64,000 nucleotides of DNA from assembly GCF_016918075.2 (NCBI RefSeq), contig NZ_JAERPS020000002.1, positions 372,001-436,000 on the forward strand, in the 5' to 3' direction. Positions within the stretch are counted from its first letter, which is position 1, and the number at the start of each line of letters is the position of its first letter. This document shows positions 1-8,931 of the stretch, piece after piece. Source of the DNA: Rheinheimera maricola. Lineage in GTDB: Bacteria; Pseudomonadota; Gammaproteobacteria; Enterobacterales; Alteromonadaceae. A program made the translations under genes and the position numbers. The notes under the pieces are model-generated. The model worked only from the letters and a program-made list of their open reading frames with translations. It ran no database searches and was not told where the DNA came from.

Positions 1-81
1 ACCGACACCATAAGCCATCATAAAACCGAATACGGCTGCAATAATAATCAGTATCAAACCGTATGATTGAATAATATCCAT
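1..81 (-). CDS. Inorganic phosphate transporter, Pit family (N-terminal fragment)
   Basis: Only the first 27 codons are inside the window; the gene runs off the left edge. The fragment begins MDIIQSYG and continues as one hydrophobic membrane segment ending FGFMMAYGVG, like the first helix of low-affinity PiT phosphate permeases. It lies 16 bp downstream of a PhoU-like (DUF47) gene on the same strand, and a DUF47-Pit pair is a common bacterial arrangement in which the PhoU-like protein is thought to modulate the transporter. The identification rests on this short stretch plus context, so the family is likely rather than certain. Confidence 0.7.
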   Translation of the reverse strand, partial: MDIIQSYGLILIIIAAVFGFMMAYGVG

Positions 82-97
82 CAGGAATACCTTTTCG

Positions 98-775
98 TTA
101 GCGCGCTAACATAATTTCAAGACGTGAACCCACTTTCAGTGCAACATCGGCAAGATCGCCAACCCACTCCAGTGTGCGGTACAAGAACATGACATCGATA
201 GGATTAAGCTCTTGCTCAGCCATACGCAGGGCTTTACGTAGCTTGATCTGCATATCATCTGTATCGTTTTCGATAATATCCAGCTGTTCGACCATTTTAA
301 TCACCAGATCTACTTCCCGACCGCGGAATCCGGTCTCCAGCAGTTCATCCAGTTCGTTAATCACTTCGCTGGCAAGCGATGTTGCATCAATGCAACGTTG
401 TACATAAGCCTTAAAACCGGCTTGCAAACTCACCGGGATAAGTAACTCACGACCTAACACCCGACCAGTAATATCTTTAGTTTTATTAGCAATTTTGTCC
501 TGTTGCGATACCAGTTCCAATATATCGGTACGGTCGACAGGCAAAAATAATCCGCGGGGTAAGTTAACGCGGATCTCACGCTTTAGTTTGTCGGCTTCCT
601 TTTCCAACGCCACGATGTTTTTACGCACATCCGCTGCGGTCTGCCAGTCTTGCGAATACACGGCATCAAAAAACGGCAGCAACAGTTCGCTTGCGGCATG
701 CACCTTGCGGATATGTTCCTCTATCGGCTTAATAGGTGATTTGGCAAACACGGATAAAAATGTACTAGCTGGCAT
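98..775 (-). CDS. PhoU-like DUF47 / TIGR00153 family protein
   Basis: A 225-residue, all-helical, charged cytosolic protein of the DUF47 family, distant homologues of PhoU usually encoded beside Pit phosphate transporters. The frame is open for 14 more codons upstream, but I place the start at the ATG giving MPASTFLSVFAKSP because family members begin this way and a GAGG sits about 8 bases before it. Acidic/Arg patches (for example DIIENDTDDMQIKLRKALR near the C-terminus) resemble the metal-binding helices of PhoU proteins. The pit gene follows after 16 bp, implying co-transcription. Its likely role is to tune low-affinity phosphate uptake; that is family knowledge, not visible in the sequence. 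Confidence 0.85.
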   Translation of the reverse strand: MPASTFLSVFAKSPIKPIEEHIRKVHAASELLLPFFDAVYSQDWQTAADVRKNIVALEKEADKLKREIRVNLPRGLFLPVDRTDILELVSQQDKIANKTKDITGRVLGRELLIPVSLQAGFKAYVQRCIDATSLASEVINELDELLETGFRGREVDLVIKMVEQLDIIENDTDDMQIKLRKALRMAEQELNPIDVMFLYRTLEWVGDLADVALKVGSRLEIMLAR

Positions 776-865
776 AGCCTGGCCTCGTATGTTGGTTTGA
801 CTAGTGTCGGCGCGCATTGTAACGGCATTCAGCGCGCAAGAAAAACGAAAAATGAACTGAATATG

Positions 866-899
866 AAAACGCCCTGAGTAGAAGTCTAGTCAGGGCGTT
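866..899 (-). terminator. Rho-independent terminator after phoU
   Basis: The 10-bp arms AACGCCCTGA and TCAGGGCGTT (868-877 and 890-899) are perfectly complementary around a 12-base loop. Read on the minus strand the stem is followed by TTTT, so it would end transcription from phoU before the DUF47-pit pair. Confidence 0.75.
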
Positions 900-927
900 A
901 ATGATGTACAGAAAAAAAAGATGAAAA

Positions 928-1638
928 TCAGCTACGGGCTTCCTGTTCCAACTTTTCTGCACTGCTATGGCGTACTACCTTGCCTTTTACGAAGAAAATA
1001 ATGTACTCCGCCAGGTTTTTACATCTATCACCGATACGCTCCAGTGAGCGCGCCGACCACAATACGTTCATTACTTTCGGAATGGAGCGCGGGTCTTCAA
1101 TCATGTATGTCATCAATTGGCGGGTTATGGCTTCATATTCGCGGTCGACTTTTTTGTCTTCCTTATGCACCAAAATTGCGGTTTCAACATCCATACGGGC
1201 AAAAGCATCCAGCACGTCGTGCAACATCTGCCCAACATGGCGACCTAAATTATCCAGATTAACCAGTAAATCTTGCTGCTCACTATTAAACGACTCTAAC
1301 GCCACGCGCGCAATACGCCGGGTTTCATCGCCAATGCGCTCTAAATCGGCGATGGTTTTCATAATTGCCATGATCAAGCGTAAATCACTGGCAGCAGGTT
1401 GACGCTTAACAATAATACTGGTGCACTCTTTATCAATTTGCAGTTCCCAGTCATTCACTTTTAAATCGGTATCAATCACTTTTTGCGCCAGCTCGGCATC
1501 GGCATTGGCTATTGCCATTAATGCATTATTAAGCTGCTGCTCGATCAAGCCACCCATAGCCATTACATGATTACGCACCTCATCAATTTCGTCATTGAAG
1601 GAGCTGGAAATATGTTTCGATAAATTAAGTTTATCCAC
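928..1638 (-). CDS. phoU: Phosphate signalling protein PhoU (first of two)
   Basis: A 236-residue PhoU: two repeated three-helix bundles with metal-site motifs of the E-x-x-R/D-x-x-D type (ERIGDETRRIA and ERIGDRCKNLAEYI). PhoU couples the Pst transporter to PhoR and represses the Pho regulon when phosphate is plentiful. The frame extends 12 codons further (TTG and ATG options), but I choose the GTG at 1636-1638: it gives MDKLNLSKHIS, which aligns with the E. coli PhoU start MDSLNLNKHIS, and a GGAG lies six bases upstream. It is not with the pst genes here; a second PhoU at 41008-41733 occupies that place. A hairpin separates it from the downstream DUF47-pit pair. Confidence 0.93.
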   Translation of the reverse strand: MDKLNLSKHISSSFNDEIDEVRNHVMAMGGLIEQQLNNALMAIANADAELAQKVIDTDLKVNDWELQIDKECTSIIVKRQPAASDLRLIMAIMKTIADLERIGDETRRIARVALESFNSEQQDLLVNLDNLGRHVGQMLHDVLDAFARMDVETAILVHKEDKKVDREYEAITRQLMTYMIEDPRSIPKVMNVLWSARSLERIGDRCKNLAEYIIFFVKGKVVRHSSAEKLEQEARS

Positions 1639-1909
1639 TTTTAACTCCGTGAATGTCATGTTAGCAACTGGCAATTTTGAGGCTTTTTAACCTCGGCAGA
1701 ATAAGCTCAGTATAGGCCGAAAGGCTGTTGCTGTGCCAGTGCCAGCTATAAATAGCGTATCTAAGCCACTAAATTAATGAATATTGTTCAGCCTGCATTT
1801 TAAAAATGTCATACAGAGGCTACACTCAACTCCGCGCACATCATTATATAGTTGGTATGGTATCGGTAATAACCGGTTTACTTTTGCCCGTCTGATAGGA
1901 ATAGATGAC

Positions 1910-2416
1910 ATGAAGCAGTTAGTACTTACGTTAATCGGTAAAGACAAAGCCGGCTTGGTAGAGCAACTGGCAACAGTTGTCAGCCAGCACAATGGCAACT
2001 GGATGGCCAGCAATCTCAGTCATCTTGCCGGCTATTTCGCTGGCATACTGCAAGTTGAAGTAGCAGAGCAGGATTTAACCGAGCTGACAGCTGCATTAGA
2101 GAAAATTACTGATTTGGATATCAAAATCCAGCACGGTGAGCCCAGCCAGCTTAACGAGCAACAACAATTGCGCTTTGTAATTACCGGTAATGACCGCCCG
2201 GGCATAGTACGTGAACTGTCATCGGTTATTAAACATAAAGGCACAAACATCATTCATTTTGAGAGTAGCAAACAAAGTGCGCCCAATTGGGGTGTGCCAC
2301 TGTTTAACGCCATAGCGACGGTTGAACTGCCTGCTGGCTTAAGCCGGGATGAAGTAGTAACCGCGCTGGAAGCTATTGCCACCGACATTGTCGTTGATAT
2401 AGAGACCGGCGTGTAA
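1910..2416 (+). CDS. gcvR: Glycine cleavage system transcriptional repressor-like ACT protein
   Basis: A 168-residue protein with two ACT domains (about residues 1-75 and 85-165), the layout of GcvR, which in E. coli binds GcvA in response to glycine and represses the gcv operon. The first repeat begins MKQLVLTLIGKDKAGLVEQL and the second contains RFVITGNDRPGIVREL. The open frame begins 42 codons upstream, but that stretch is not conserved-looking; the ATG at 1910 has AGGA ten bases before it and gives the usual N-terminus. A GC-rich hairpin follows. The neighbours are ppk and phoU, not gcv genes, so a sensor role for another ligand cannot be excluded. Confidence 0.82.
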   Translation: MKQLVLTLIGKDKAGLVEQLATVVSQHNGNWMASNLSHLAGYFAGILQVEVAEQDLTELTAALEKITDLDIKIQHGEPSQLNEQQQLRFVITGNDRPGIVRELSSVIKHKGTNIIHFESSKQSAPNWGVPLFNAIATVELPAGLSRDEVVTALEAIATDIVVDIETGV

Positions 2417-2425
2417 CATCATTTG

Positions 2426-2444
2426 GCAGCCGCACTGCGGCTGC
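2426..2444 (+). terminator. GC-rich hairpin after the gcvR-like gene
   Basis: GCAGCCGC and GCGGCTGC form a perfect 8-bp stem with a three-base loop ten bases after the gcvR-like stop codon. The following bases (ATTCATCTT) are only moderately T-rich, so termination may be partial. Confidence 0.5.
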
Positions 2445-2454
2445 ATTCATCTTA

Positions 2455-2472
2455 CTGTCATAAAAATGCCAT
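2455..2472 (+). promoter_or_regulatory. Candidate Pho box upstream of ppk
   Basis: CTGTCATAAAAATGCCAT matches the E. coli-type Pho box (CTGTCAT, four A/T bases, CTGTCAY) at 16 of 18 positions by eye and points toward ppk. It ends 34 bases before the ppk ATG. PhoB would bind the two 7-bp half-sites in tandem at 11-bp spacing, implying that polyphosphate kinase is induced by phosphate limitation. Confidence 0.72.
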
Positions 2473-2506
2473 AGAATACTGACCAGTTGTAGTCAGGAGC
2501 TGGATC

Positions 2507-4627
2507 ATGGAACAAAGCATGAGTGATACCCCCGAGTTTCCGGTTTTTCCGCGCGAATTAAGCTGGTTAGCTTTTAACGGCAGGGTGCTGCAGGAAGCCG
2601 CCGACGAGCGCAACCCGCCGATTGAACGCCTAAGGTTTTTGGGTATTTACTCCAACAATATGGATGAATTTTTCCGCGTACGAGTAGCCGATGTAAAACG
2701 GCGCATTCTGCTAAAAAAATATCAATCCGGCGAACAGGAAGACGCAGAAGACCTGCTACAGGAAATTCAGCAACAGGTGTTGCAACTAGGCCAGCGTTTT
2801 AATGCTATTTACCTGGATATTCAGCTAGAGCTACGTAAACACAACATTGAACTCATTGATAATTTTAAGCTGGGCGAACTGCAATCCGGCTGGGTAAAAA
2901 GTTATTTTCGCGACGAAGTGATTAAGCACATTTCGCCGATGATTTTATCTGGCGACGAGGTTAGCCTGCCCAAAGCGCTGGAAGATAACACCACCTACCT
3001 AATGGTGGAAATGACCGGCAGCGCTAAGCCGCAGTACGCCATAGTGCAAGTGCCTACTAACGAGTTGTCACGCTTTATTGAACTGCCGCTGCATTTAAAT
3101 ACCCGCAAGAAAAACGGCCATTACCGCCGGCAAATTCTGCTACTAGACGATGTCATAGTGCATTGTATTGCCGACTTATTCGCTGGCTTTTTTGAGTTTG
3201 AGCATATTCAGGCTTATTCACTGAAACTAACCCGCGACGCCGAATACAATATCAGCGATACTCTGGACCAAAGCCTGATTGATAAAATGTCCAAGGGTAT
3301 TCGTCAACGGTTAAAGTCTGAGCCGGTGCGGCTGGTTTATGACAACGCCATGCCAGAGCAAATGCTAAAGGTATTGAGTAAACAATTGGGTACCAGCTCA
3401 GTTGACTCATTAATCCCTGGTAGTCGCTATCGTAACTTTAAAGATTTTATTGGTTTTCCCAATATTGGCCATCAAAGCCTGGAGTTCCCGGCTTTACCGC
3501 CATTAAAAAGCCCAGAGTTTGAGCAAGCGGCAACCAGTTTTGACGCCATTCGCTCTGGTGATATTTTGCTGTATTACCCTTACCACAACTTTGGCTATTT
3601 CACCGAATGGGTACGTCAGGCATCGTTCGACCCTAAAGTAACCCATATTAAAATGACCATGTACCGCGTGGCTAAACATTCACGCGTGATCCATTCGCTA
3701 CTGGATGCCGTGCGCAATGGCAAAAAAGTCACCGTAGTGGTTGAATTAAAAGCCCGTTTTGATGAAGAGAACAACATCAACTGGGCGCGAAAGATGACAG
3801 AAGCCGGCATTCAGGTGGTGTTTGGTTTAACTACGCTAAAAATTCACTCTAAACTGTGTCTGATAAGCCGGATGGAACGCGGCAAACTTATGCACTACGG
3901 CCATATTGGCACCGGTAATTTCAACGAAAAAACTGCCCGTATTTATACCGATATGAGCCTGTTTACCTGCCACCAGGAAATAACCGCCGAAATAGACCAG
4001 GTATTTGAATTTATTGAGTATAGCTATCGCCCATACCAGTTTAACCACCTTATCGTGTCACCTACCTGGAGCCGGCCAAGGTTAATCGCGCTTATTCAAC
4101 GTGAAATTGATTTCGCTATCAGCGGGCGCAAAGCGGAAATTTTCCTCAAAGTGAATAACCTGGTGGACCAACAGATAGTCGACCTGCTTTATCGTGCTGC
4201 GCAGGCGGGGGTAAAAATTCGCATTATTGTACGTGGTATGTGCTCGCTAATGCCGGGCGCTGCAGGCAAAAACCAAAACATCAAAATTATTTCCGTACTG
4301 GACCGCTTTTTAGAACACGCGCGGGTTTATGTGTTTCACAATGGCGGAGAAACCGATGTCTACCTGTCTTCAGCCGACTGGATGACGCGTAATATTGACC
4401 AGCGGGTTGAGGTCGGCGTACCTATTTATGATGTGCGCTTAAAGCAACAGGTGCTGGACACGCTGGATATTCAGTGGCGCGATAACGTAAAGGCTCGTAT
4501 TATTGACGCTAAACAAAGCAATGCCTATGTTAAACGCGGCAATAAACGCAGCATCCGCTCACAACAGCAGATCTACGACTATTTTGTGCGACAGCATGGG
4601 CAACATAAGCATACCGAGCATGAATGA
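2507..4627 (+). CDS. ppk: Polyphosphate kinase 1
   Basis: A 706-residue PPK1, which reversibly transfers the gamma-phosphate of ATP onto growing polyphosphate; E. coli PPK is 688 residues. The N-terminal domain opens with RELSWLAFNGRVLQEA and NNMDEFFRVR. The conserved active-site histidines are H447 in KIHSKLCL (the phosphorylated residue, equivalent to E. coli H435) and H604 in FLEHARVYVFHN. Arginine/lysine-rich ATP-binding loops such as TMYRVAKHSRV are also present. AGGAG lies eight bases before the ATG. The gene is preceded by a strong candidate Pho box and overlaps ppx by four bases (ATGA), so synthesis and degradation enzymes are translationally coupled. Confidence 0.97.
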   Translation: MEQSMSDTPEFPVFPRELSWLAFNGRVLQEAADERNPPIERLRFLGIYSNNMDEFFRVRVADVKRRILLKKYQSGEQEDAEDLLQEIQQQVLQLGQRFNAIYLDIQLELRKHNIELIDNFKLGELQSGWVKSYFRDEVIKHISPMILSGDEVSLPKALEDNTTYLMVEMTGSAKPQYAIVQVPTNELSRFIELPLHLNTRKKNGHYRRQILLLDDVIVHCIADLFAGFFEFEHIQAYSLKLTRDAEYNISDTLDQSLIDKMSKGIRQRLKSEPVRLVYDNAMPEQMLKVLSKQLGTSSVDSLIPGSRYRNFKDFIGFPNIGHQSLEFPALPPLKSPEFEQAATSFDAIRSGDILLYYPYHNFGYFTEWVRQASFDPKVTHIKMTMYRVAKHSRVIHSLLDAVRNGKKVTVVVELKARFDEENNINWARKMTEAGIQVVFGLTTLKIHSKLCLISRMERGKLMHYGHIGTGNFNEKTARIYTDMSLFTCHQEITAEIDQVFEFIEYSYRPYQFNHLIVSPTWSRPRLIALIQREIDFAISGRKAEIFLKVNNLVDQQIVDLLYRAAQAGVKIRIIVRGMCSLMPGAAGKNQNIKIISVLDRFLEHARVYVFHNGGETDVYLSSADWMTRNIDQRVEVGVPIYDVRLKQQVLDTLDIQWRDNVKARIIDAKQSNAYVKRGNKRSIRSQQQIYDYFVRQHGQHKHTEHE

Positions 4628-6162
4628 ACGATAGCCCTTTAATGCCGCAACGCCCAGACGACCACGCTTATATGGCAGCCGTCGATCTGGGTTCCAACTC
4701 GTTTCATATGGTAATAGCCCGGGTGGTCGATGGAGATATCCAGCTACTGCACCGGGAAAAACAAAAAGTTCAGTTGGCTGAAGGCTTGAATGAACAGCTG
4801 GTATTAAGCGAAGAGGCTATTGAGCGGGGTTTGGCGGTACTGGCGCAATTTGCCGATACACTCAAACCCTTTGCACCGCAGTCCGTGCGGGTTATTGCCA
4901 CTTACACTCTTCGCCGAGCCCGCAATGCCGCTACGTTTTTACGCCGCGCCAAGGCGGTATTTCCATTTCCAATAGAAGTGATTTCCGGCCAAGAGGAAGC
5001 GCGCTTTATTTATCAGGGCGTAGCCCATTTTGAACACTTTGCCGGCCGGCGGCTGGTAATGGATATTGGCGGTGGCAGTACCGAGTTTGCTATTGGTGAG
5101 GGCGCACAACCACTTAGGTTAAGTAGTCGCAATATGGGCTGTGTTAGCTATGCCCTGCAACATTTCCCACAAGGGCGCATCAGTGAAAAGCGCTTTAACC
5201 GCGCTATTTTACAAGCAGAACAAGAGCTGGAGCCGATTGTCAGCAGTTTTAAAACTGCTGGCTGGCAGCAAGCCGTTGGCACCTCTGGCACGGTAAAAAC
5301 CATCCGCGATATTATTGTTGGTATGGGACTAACGAGCACCGCACTGGAACTGTCGCAGTTGCTGGCGTTAAAAGCTCATCTGGTAGCGCAGGAAAACAGC
5401 TTTCAACTGGAATTGCCCGGCTTAACCGATGACAGAAAATTGCTGATTTGCTCTGGTCTGGCTATTTTAATTGCAGCCTTTAATTTACTGCAGATAGAAC
5501 AGATGATTTATATCGACGCCGCGCTACGCGAAGGTGTGCTGTATGAGATGAGCGACCGGTTGCAGCATTTAGACATTCGCGAGCATAGTGTAGCCAGTAT
5601 CCAACGCCGCTATGATGTTGATATGCCGCAAGCCGACCGCGTAAGCCACACTGCACTGACGTTATTTAGCCAGGTGCGTAATACCTGGCAGTTAACTGAC
5701 GAAGACGCCATGCTATTGGGCTGGGCGGCCACGCTGTTTGAAGTGGGCCTGCACATAAATTCTTCCGGCGTACAAAAACATTCCGCCTACATACTGCAAA
5801 ATGCCAATCTGCCCGGCTTTAACCAAGAGCAACAACAGCTTATTGCTACGCTGGTGCGGTTTCACCGCCGTAAGATCCGCGCCGACGAAATACCGGCTTT
5901 TAGTTTATATCAAATACCACAGGTTATTTGCTTACTGGTATTACTGCGTTTGGCGGTGCTATTAAACCAAAAGCGGCGCGATGATTTATTGCCGGAATTA
6001 CACGCCAGTGCCACCAATCAACAATTACAACTGCTGCTACCTACCGACTGGCTGGCACAACAAAGCCTGCTGGCAGCCGATTTACTGCTAGAGCAAAAAG
6101 CGCTGAAAAAAATCGCCTTTGTGCTGGATTGTCCAGGCTTAACAGAAGTAGTGCCGGTGTAG
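4624..6162 (+). CDS. ppx: Exopolyphosphatase (Ppx/GppA family)
   Basis: A 512-residue enzyme that removes terminal phosphates from polyphosphate. The N-terminal actin-like ASKHA fold is marked by AAVDLGSNSFHMVIAR near residue 20 and the phosphate-binding glycine loop VMDIGGGSTEFAIG near residue 145; the catalytic glutamate lies in SGQEEARFIYQGV. A C-terminal HD-like helical domain follows from about residue 320, as in E. coli Ppx (513 residues). The length and the ppk partner favour Ppx over the pppGpp phosphatase GppA. The start overlaps the ppk stop as ATGA, indicating one transcript under the same candidate Pho box. Confidence 0.95.
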   Translation: MNDSPLMPQRPDDHAYMAAVDLGSNSFHMVIARVVDGDIQLLHREKQKVQLAEGLNEQLVLSEEAIERGLAVLAQFADTLKPFAPQSVRVIATYTLRRARNAATFLRRAKAVFPFPIEVISGQEEARFIYQGVAHFEHFAGRRLVMDIGGGSTEFAIGEGAQPLRLSSRNMGCVSYALQHFPQGRISEKRFNRAILQAEQELEPIVSSFKTAGWQQAVGTSGTVKTIRDIIVGMGLTSTALELSQLLALKAHLVAQENSFQLELPGLTDDRKLLICSGLAILIAAFNLLQIEQMIYIDAALREGVLYEMSDRLQHLDIREHSVASIQRRYDVDMPQADRVSHTALTLFSQVRNTWQLTDEDAMLLGWAATLFEVGLHINSSGVQKHSAYILQNANLPGFNQEQQQLIATLVRFHRRKIRADEIPAFSLYQIPQVICLLVLLRLAVLLNQKRRDDLLPELHASATNQQLQLLLPTDWLAQQSLLAADLLLEQKALKKIAFVLDCPGLTEVVPV

Positions 6163-6238
6163 CTTAAAGCATCAACTGGCATTAGCGTGTTGACCTCTGT
6201 ATACTGCTCGGTCTTTTTAATTGGCGATATTTTAATCT

Positions 6239-7723
6239 ATGTTTCTGAGTTACCTTAAACAACACTGGCTGTCTAACCTGCGTGGCGACATCTTATCTGC
6301 TATCGTCGTTGCGCTAGCGCTTATTCCCGAAGCTATTGCCTTTTCGATTATCGCCGGCGTGGACCCCAAAGTGGGCCTGTACGCCTCTTTTGCTATCTGC
6401 GTTATTATTGCCTTTGCCGGCGCCCGCCCAGGCATGATCTCAGCCGCCACCGGCGCTATGGCACTGCTGATGATTACGCTGGTAAAACAGCATGGCCTGG
6501 AATACTTGTTGGCCGCCACCCTGCTGACCGGCGTCATTCAGATTATCTTTGGCCTGTTTAAACTGGGCGATTTAATGCGCTTTGTCTCGCGCTCTGTGGT
6601 TACCGGCTTTGTAAATGCGTTAGCCATTTTGATTTTTATGGCGCAGCTACCCGAGCTTAGCGGCACCTACGGCACTACTATGGTATACGGTATGACAGCA
6701 TTGGGCCTGGCGATTATTTACCTGTTTCCGTATGTCACCAAGAAAATCCCCTCGCCGCTGGTCTGTATTGTGGTGCTAACCGCTATTGCCGTCTATTTCA
6801 AACTGGATATCCGCACTGTAGCCGATATGGGCGAACTGCCAGACAGCCTGCCGATATTCCTCTGGCCAGACGTACCGTTAAACCTGGAAACACTGCAAAT
6901 TATCTTTCCCTATGCGTTAGCACTGGCGGTAGTGGGTATTTTAGAATCGTTAATGACCGCCACTATCGTGGATGACTTTACCGACACCAGCAGCGATAAG
7001 AACCGTGAATGCGTGGGCCAGGGCATTGCCAATATCGGTTCGGGTTTAATTGGCGGCATGGCCGGCTGCGCCATGATTGGTCAGTCGGTAATAAACGTAA
7101 AATCTGGTGGCCGCACTCGCTTATCGGCGCTGTTAGCCGGTAGTTTACTGCTGGTAATGGTGGTATTTCTCGACAACTGGGTTGGCATGATCCCGATGGC
7201 AGCGCTGGTAGCCGTTATGGTTATGGTGTCAATTGGTACCTTTAGCTGGTCGTCAGTGAGAGATTTAGGCAAAAACCCGAAAAGCTCATCGGTAGTAATG
7301 ATCGCTACAGTGCTGGTGGTAGTTTTTACTCACAACCTGGCGTATGGCGTGTTAGTCGGCGTGCTGCTTAGCGCACTGTTTTTTGCCAATAAAGTCGGCC
7401 AAATTCTGTATATTGGCTCCAGCTTGACTAAAGACGGCCAGCAGCGCACGTATGACGTGGTTGGCCAGGTGTTTTTTAGCTCCAGCGAGCAATTTGTCGG
7501 CGCCTTTGACTTTAAAGACGCAGTCGAAAAAGTCACGATTGATTTAAGCAAAGCGCATTTTTGGGATATCACCGCTATCAGCTCACTGGATAAAGTGGTG
7601 CTGAAATTCCGCCGCGAAGGTACTGAAGTAGAACTGCTTGGCTTAAACGAAGCCAGCGCAACTCTGGTAGACAAATTTGCTATTCATAACCGCCCGGATG
7701 TCGAAAAGTTAATAGGACATTAA
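6239..7723 (+). CDS. SulP family anion transporter with STAS domain
   Basis: A 494-residue membrane protein of the SulP (SLC26) family. The first roughly 390 residues carry about ten or more hydrophobic helices, beginning with the signature [20 protein letters not shown], followed by a cytosolic STAS domain (about 405-490, containing [23 protein letters not shown]). SulP proteins move sulfate, bicarbonate or other anions, and the substrate cannot be read here. No clear Shine-Dalgarno precedes the ATG. It follows ppx by 76 bp and could be read through from that operon, although a Pho link is not shown. A good terminator follows. Confidence 0.9.
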   Translation: MFLSYLKQHWLSNLRGDILSAIVVALALIPEAIAFSIIAGVDPKVGLYASFAICVIIAFAGARPGMISAATGAMALLMITLVKQHGLEYLLAATLLTGVIQIIFGLFKLGDLMRFVSRSVVTGFVNALAILIFMAQLPELSGTYGTTMVYGMTALGLAIIYLFPYVTKKIPSPLVCIVVLTAIAVYFKLDIRTVADMGELPDSLPIFLWPDVPLNLETLQIIFPYALALAVVGILESLMTATIVDDFTDTSSDKNRECVGQGIANIGSGLIGGMAGCAMIGQSVINVKSGGRTRLSALLAGSLLLVMVVFLDNWVGMIPMAALVAVMVMVSIGTFSWSSVRDLGKNPKSSSVVMIATVLVVVFTHNLAYGVLVGVLLSALFFANKVGQILYIGSSLTKDGQQRTYDVVGQVFFSSSEQFVGAFDFKDAVEKVTIDLSKAHFWDITAISSLDKVVLKFRREGTEVELLGLNEASATLVDKFAIHNRPDVEKLIGH

Positions 7724-7732
7724 GTTTACCCG

Positions 7733-7755
7733 GCCCGGCACTCGCCGGGCTTTTT
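7733..7755 (+). terminator. Terminator after the SulP gene
   Basis: GCCCGGC and GCCGGGC form a perfect 7-bp GC stem with an ACTC loop, followed directly by TTTTT. It begins ten bases after the SulP stop codon. Confidence 0.88.
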
Positions 7756-7947
7756 GTTTAGCCTTCAGCAAAAGTACCATCTGTACAAAGCTGACACACT
7801 TAATGTCGTGGCAGAACCGTTGTACCAATATGGCTAGTCAATACAAACGTCAGCGGATTAACCCATTAAATCACTTTTAAAAACAGAATTTTAAGGTTAC
7901 CTTTTAGTCACTTCCCAAAGAAATACACACCACTACAGGACTTGCTG

Positions 7948-8763
7948 ATGCTCACTAAACTCTTAACTGTAAGTATGTTACTGCTGGCAAGCCAGGCCAG
8001 CTTTACCGCCAGCGCCACTATAAGCCAGGCATTGCAACATGAAGCCCGCACCGACGCAAATAAACTGCGCGATTCTGCTCGCAAGCCCGAGCAAACGCTG
8101 ACGTTTTTTGAGGTTACACCGCAAAGTACTGTTGTTGAAATATGGCCTGGCGCGGGCTGGTATACCGAAGTGCTGGCGCCGCTTTTGGCGGAACAAGGCA
8201 AGCTGTATGCCGCCCATTTCTCAGACAAATTCAGTTTATTGCCCGCCGACTATATGCAAAAAGGCCGCGCAGATTATAACACCAAACTGGCATCACACCC
8301 GGTGTACAAAAATGTCACCGTAACTGAGTTTGCCCCGCTGGCAGGTATCGATATTGCGCCTGTTGCCAGCGCAGATGTGGTGTTATCTATTCGCAATCAG
8401 TTTTATATTTTTGACGGCGAGACTTCGTTAAAACACGCCCTGGCCAACTTTTATCGGGCACTAAAACCGGGTGGTGTGCTGGGCGTAGTGGCACCACGCC
8501 TGCCCGACCATTTGTTAGCAACCGATTGGAAGCAATCAGGCTATGTACCCGAGCAGTTATGGTTAGACCTGGCCGCAGAAGCCGGCTTTAGCTTTGAGGC
8601 GCGCAACGATATGCTGCTTAACCCCAAAGATAGCGCACAACACCCTGATGGCGTTTGGTCAATGCCACCCACCTTAGCCGGCAATGAAGCCGAAAAAGCT
8701 AAGCACCTAGCCATAGGCGAAGTGAATCAGATGGTGTTGAAGTTCAGAAAACCGCGCAGTTAA
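7948..8763 (+). CDS. Secreted class I SAM-dependent methyltransferase-like protein
   Basis: A 271-residue protein with an N-terminal signal peptide (MLTKLLTVSMLLLASQASFTASA) followed by a Rossmann-type methyltransferase domain: motif I is VVEIWPGAGWYTEVLAPLL, and the later strand VLGVVAPRLPDH follows RALKPGG. It resembles the COG4798 predicted methyltransferases, which are unusual in being exported. The catalytic role is unknown, and periplasmic SAM availability is doubtful, so it may have another function. A TTG start two codons earlier is possible, but AGGA seven bases before the ATG at 7948 fits better. It seems to be transcribed alone; no terminator is obvious before the hydrolase gene. 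Confidence 0.82.
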   Translation: MLTKLLTVSMLLLASQASFTASATISQALQHEARTDANKLRDSARKPEQTLTFFEVTPQSTVVEIWPGAGWYTEVLAPLLAEQGKLYAAHFSDKFSLLPADYMQKGRADYNTKLASHPVYKNVTVTEFAPLAGIDIAPVASADVVLSIRNQFYIFDGETSLKHALANFYRALKPGGVLGVVAPRLPDHLLATDWKQSGYVPEQLWLDLAAEAGFSFEARNDMLLNPKDSAQHPDGVWSMPPTLAGNEAEKAKHLAIGEVNQMVLKFRKPRS

Positions 8764-8931
8764 GCAACGGCTATTGCCGCTACGCGCGCCCTGAGTCTGC
8801 TTTTGTGTTCCAAGTGTTACAAAAATAAAAAAATTAAATAATGTAACAGTGCTCCACCCCTCCCCGACTTAATCATCAAACAGCTTAACAAGCTTGTTCT
8901 GTTGATTATCAATATGTTGAGGAGCACTCGT

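Noticed and set aside
852-869. Two ATGAA heptamers 11 bp apart upstream of the DUF47-pit pair, resembling a weak Pho box
   Set aside because: Each half-site matches the consensus at only four or five positions and the second overlaps the phoU terminator stem.
8815-8848. TGTTAC / GTAACA inverted repeat around an A/T-rich loop upstream of the hydrolase gene
   Set aside because: The perfect arms are only six bases and do not extend; too easily produced by chance in A/T-rich DNA.
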